Below, piece by piece: positions 6,247-8,695 of a DNA stretch of 8,695 nt. The stretch lies in assembly GCA_012521035.1 (NCBI GenBank), contig JAAYND010000111.1:1-8695 (forward strand), written 5' to 3'. Every line of letters starts with the position of its first letter. Positions within the stretch are counted from its first letter, which is position 1. Source of the stretch: Methanomicrobiales archaeon. GTDB taxonomy: Archaea > Halobacteriota > Methanomicrobia > Methanomicrobiales > Methanoculleaceae. The position numbers and the translations under genes were made by a program. The notes under the pieces are model-generated. The model was not told the origin of the DNA, ran no database searches, and worked only from the letters and a program-made list of their open reading frames with translations.

Positions 6247-7061
6247 AGGTCAACGATCTCCCACCTTTCTTTGCGCAACCTATCTGCAATAACCCCTCTG
6301 TGGCAATGATTCGCGTCACGCTCAAAGCACATAAGAGCAATTCTTTCTTTACGCCCAAGAGCCTTTATCTTTTCGATTAAGTCTTCCTTGTGTTCCAGTT
6401 CCCGAGAATACTGCTTAAAAAGTTCCTGGTAATTACTTTGAGAGAGACCTTTCCTCCTGCTCGACTCTATCCCGAGCTCAGGAACATGGATATATCTAAT
6501 CCCGATGCTCTGTAGATTTCTTGACAGTGCTACCTTAGAGTAACCATATTTTCTGCTGAATGCATTTCTCCTCACATCAACCAGCAGGGTAATCTGATTG
6601 CCGATCAACACCTGGAAGAATTGGTCGATATCCTTGCCCTCGTACCCAATTGTGGTGATCCCGCTCTGCCCGGCTATCCAATCATTTTTAGGCCTTAATT
6701 TACTGGATATTGTATATTCCGGGAAATTGCTATAGATGTAATCGACAATCTCCATATCTGTGAAGTCCTGGAACTTCAGGACGTGGGAGGTGATAATTAC
6801 CTGCAGGAAATAATCCGGCTTTGGGAAAGGAGTTTCATTGAAATAAACGAATTCATCCTCCATCCTGATATTCCCCGAATTTTCAAGATGTGACAGATCT
6901 CTGTAGAGCTGAAACGAAAAGGGACCATACTCATATGGAATAAAGTTGTACAGCTCCCGCTCCTGTGAGATCAAAAACATCAGTTCGACCAGTCTCATCT
7001 TTGAGATCTTCCCGCATTGAGCAATCAGGAAAAGGACTGCTCTCTCCCTTTTATTAATCAT
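6243..7061 (-). CDS. Two-domain protein: N-terminal HTH/Panacea-like region plus DUF488
   Basis: Residues about 135-272 are a clear DUF488 domain: TIGYEGKDIDQFFQVL, then LLVDVRRNAFSRKYGYSK (DVR at 162-164), GIRYIHVPELG, and the signature C-x6-HCHR (Cys245, His252-Arg255). DUF488 members are small alpha/beta proteins of unknown biochemistry. Residues about 1-75 look like a helical winged-helix region, with KISKMRLVELMFLISQE, then YEYGPFSFQLYRDLSHLENSGNI; the YGPxSxxLxxDL pattern recalls Panacea/SocA-like or YwgA-type domains, an uncertain match. A linker at about 76-130 joins the two. The ATG at 7061 lies 30 bp from a strong TATA box. It is the first gene of a two-gene operon, overlapping the next by four bases, in an AT-rich patch. 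No catalytic activity can be claimed. Confidence 0.88.
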   Translation of the reverse strand: MINKRERAVLFLIAQCGKISKMRLVELMFLISQERELYNFIPYEYGPFSFQLYRDLSHLENSGNIRMEDEFVYFNETPFPKPDYFLQVIITSHVLKFQDFTDMEIVDYIYSNFPEYTISSKLRPKNDWIAGQSGITTIGYEGKDIDQFFQVLIGNQITLLVDVRRNAFSRKYGYSKVALSRNLQSIGIRYIHVPELGIESSRRKGLSQSNYQELFKQYSRELEHKEDLIEKIKALGRKERIALMCFERDANHCHRGVIADRLRKERWEIVDL

Positions 7062-7090
7062 CTTCCATTGTTAGAAAGACAGTATGCTTC

Positions 7091-7100
7091 AATAAATATT
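7091..7100 (-). promoter_or_regulatory. TATA box of the DUF488 operon
   Basis: AATATTTATT on the minus strand is centred about 35 bp before the ATG at 7061, predicting transcription start near 7069 and a leader under 10 nt. GGAAG touches the start codon and is too close to act as a normal ribosome binding site, so leaderless-type initiation fits. The rest of the gap up to 7278 holds scattered T/A tracts and no gene that I can support. Confidence 0.6.
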
Positions 7101-7278
7101 GTGATGCATGTAACGGCGCCAGCTATCACCGGGTGGAACTGGTGGCTTATCCCCGGATTGCCTTCGCATATTTTTCAAAGACAGCGCATCGGTCAACTTA
7201 TTTCATGGAGATTTTTTATCTGCTAATCCCGGGCAATTCCTCAAATACAGGCCTGATTCGCACCAGACGACTGATCCA

Positions 7279-8685
7279 CTAATACCCCGGCATCTCCCAC
7301 GCCTGCCACTTCCCGCGGCCCCGATGGAGGAGGAACGCTGCCGGCAGAAGAAGGAGAAGGCTCCCGTACACGTACCGGGGATCGATGATCGAGGCGAATA
7401 TGATCAGGAGGAGGGCCGGGCTCGTCGCGAGGACGTAGCGGGCGAAGACTCCGGCGTGGTAGAGCATAACGTTAGGGTGGAGGCCGGTGAGGTAGACCGT
7501 CACCGCGAGGGTGTAGGCCGAGACCGGCATGAACACGGCGAGGGCCGGGAGGATGGCGCCCGCCCCGCTGCTCGCCGCCGCCACGACCACGATCAACACC
7601 ACGGGGAGGAGACTGAGGAGGGCATAGCTCTTCAGCTTCCCATCGATCACACGCGAGACCTCGACCGGCAGGAATGTGTAGGAGGAGAAGGAGTCAAACT
7701 CGGTCAGCCAGTTGTATATTGTCGCTGATATCACCCCGAGGAGAACCGCAAATATCATGAGAGGATCGATCCCCGGGGTGAACCGGACCAGGATCCCAAG
7801 GCACGCCCAGATCAGCCCGACGGGGAGGAGGAACGAGAAGACCACCTTCCCGGCGCCACCTTCGCTCCGGAGGAGGTCGAGGGCATCTTTTGCGATGAAG
7901 TGCTCGCTTCCGAGCGGCCGGAGCATATCCGCGAGGGGATCGAAGCTGTTCCTGAACCGCTTTGTCCGGTCGGGGTAGTCGGCGGTGACGAAGAGCACCG
8001 ATACGGTCGCCGGGACGAGTATGAAGAGGAGCGAGAGTGCGAGCGGCTCTATGCCCGGAGCGAGGAGGAAAGAATACGGGGGAAAGACTGTCGCCGCCCC
8101 GAGGGGGAGCGCTGCAAGCACGATTACCGCGAGCGCCACGAGCGCCCCGGCAAGCAACCCGACCGAGCGCGCGTAGAGGGTCGAGAGAAAACAGACAGCA
8201 GAGAGCCCGATGAGGAAGGCAAGCGTGAGGGAGACGAATGCGAGCAGGATATAGCCGGGATCGAGGGAGATGAGAGGCGTTGCTGCGGCAAACCCGACCG
8301 TGAAGGGGAGGACGTAGAGCAGTATATAGTAGATGGTATCCTTCACGAGGAACGTGGCGAATATCCGCTGCTCAGAGACCGGGAGGCTCCGGGAGGCGTA
8401 GGCGATGAGGCTCGCCTGCCCGAACCGGCGGTTCATGAACTCCCGGCCCATGAGACCGAACGATCCCACCATAACACCCGCGAGCAGGAAGAAGATCAGC
8501 GCGAGGAGTGCGACCGTGGTGCAGGGGACAGCCTCCGAGAAGATCGGGAGGGCGAGCGACCCGATGAACGCAAAGACAGCGATCACAGCGGGGAAGAGCC
8601 CGAACCAGATCCCCCCAAAGACCGTCGAGTGGATCCGCCACTCCTCCTTCATCATGGCGAGGAAGAGATCAACCACCGGCGTCAC
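7279..8685 (-). CDS. ABC-2-type transporter permease, about 12 membrane segments
   Basis: A 468-residue integral membrane protein, probably the permease of an ABC exporter; the substrate is unknown. I count about twelve hydrophobic stretches (roughly residues 24-46, 56-80, 115-135, 143-168, 174-195, 209-230, 284-305, 308-326, 354-375, 377-400, 415-435, 438-455). They fall in two halves of six separated by a charged cytoplasmic segment around 232-280 (DYPDRTKRFRNSFDPLADMLRPL). This suggests a duplicated ABC-2 unit in one chain. The start is taken as GTG at 8685: it overlaps a TGA at 8684-8682 in the pattern typical of ABC operons, so an ATPase gene probably ends there, but only 14 bases of it are inside the window. 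Met11 or Met12 are alternative starts without a visible ribosome binding site. High GC, like the host genes. Confidence 0.8.
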   Translation of the reverse strand: MTPVVDLFLAMMKEEWRIHSTVFGGIWFGLFPAVIAVFAFIGSLALPIFSEAVPCTTVALLALIFFLLAGVMVGSFGLMGREFMNRRFGQASLIAYASRSLPVSEQRIFATFLVKDTIYYILLYVLPFTVGFAAATPLISLDPGYILLAFVSLTLAFLIGLSAVCFLSTLYARSVGLLAGALVALAVIVLAALPLGAATVFPPYSFLLAPGIEPLALSLLFILVPATVSVLFVTADYPDRTKRFRNSFDPLADMLRPLGSEHFIAKDALDLLRSEGGAGKVVFSFLLPVGLIWACLGILVRFTPGIDPLMIFAVLLGVISATIYNWLTEFDSFSSYTFLPVEVSRVIDGKLKSYALLSLLPVVLIVVVAAASSGAGAILPALAVFMPVSAYTLAVTVYLTGLHPNVMLYHAGVFARYVLATSPALLLIIFASIIDPRYVYGSLLLLLPAAFLLHRGRGKWQAWEMPGY

Positions 8686-8695
8686 CCCGCACCAG

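Larger units (their letters stand above)
5400..7260. other. AT-rich patch, probable horizontally acquired island
   Basis: Hand-counted 60-base lines at 5881, 6361 and 6841 give 22-23 GC (37-38%), while the line at 4201 gives 42 (70%). The change occurs near the end of the phosphatase gene and again near the permease stop. The patch contains just the two-gene DUF488 operon and its promoter region. No integrase, tRNA or convincing flanking direct repeat is visible. Borders are approximate. Confidence 0.65.

Noticed and set aside
7128..7156. Possible hairpin CCGGG/CCCGG in the gap before the DUF488 operon
   Set aside because: Only a 5-bp stem with a loop of about 18 bases; easily expected by chance.
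7017..7226. Short plus-strand open frame (69 codons) over the DUF488 start and intergenic region
   Set aside because: No ribosome binding site or domain, and half lies antisense to the DUF488 gene.
5315..7278. Direct repeats or attachment sites flanking the AT-rich patch
   Set aside because: Only a 7-base match (GTCAACT) was found on both sides, which is not meaningful.

Overview
The window reads as a high-GC euryarchaeal chromosome, most likely a methanogen of the Methanomicrobiales (Methanoculleus-like). That placement is an inference. It rests on the high GC of most genes, archaeal-type TATA elements at the expected distance from starts, an archaeal lipoprotein box, a short FeoB next to a DtxR-type regulator, and a ROK kinase with a CxCGxxGH motif. 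No rRNA, tRNA, CRISPR array or insertion sequence was found.

Layout. Positions 29-973 (-) encode a surface lipoprotein with three near-identical 76-residue repeats and a C-terminal DUF333 module. Positions 1125-1355 (+) encode a small KTSC-domain protein. Positions 1361-3733 (-) hold a compact ferrous-iron operon, feoA-feoB-dtxR: feoA and feoB overlap by 4 nt, and the regulator starts one base after the feoB stop. A perfect 20-bp palindrome of the DtxR/IdeR-box type lies on the feoA TATA element, so the last gene of the operon probably represses the first. Divergently, positions 3852-5314 (+) carry a ROK-family sugar kinase and a dual-specificity phosphatase overlapping by 4 nt.

Positions of about 5400-7260 are an AT-rich patch: lines sampled inside are 37-38% GC, against about 70% in a sampled flanking line. 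It contains a two-gene operon on the minus strand. The first gene is a two-domain protein, with an N-terminal helix-turn-helix/Panacea-like region and a C-terminal DUF488. The second, overlapping by 4 nt, is an unnamed 275-residue protein with a Cys/His cluster. The pair has its own TATA box and looks horizontally acquired. It is the best candidate here for an undescribed system, possibly defence or nucleic-acid modification; no function is shown by the sequence.

Positions 7279-8685 (-) encode a roughly 12-TM ABC-2-type permease. Its GTG start appears to overlap the stop of an upstream gene, presumably the ATPase, outside the window.

No gene-free stretch exceeds about 220 bases. The gaps (974-1124, 3734-3851, 5315-5418, 7062-7278) hold candidate promoters and the iron operator; 5315-5418 shows nothing recognisable.
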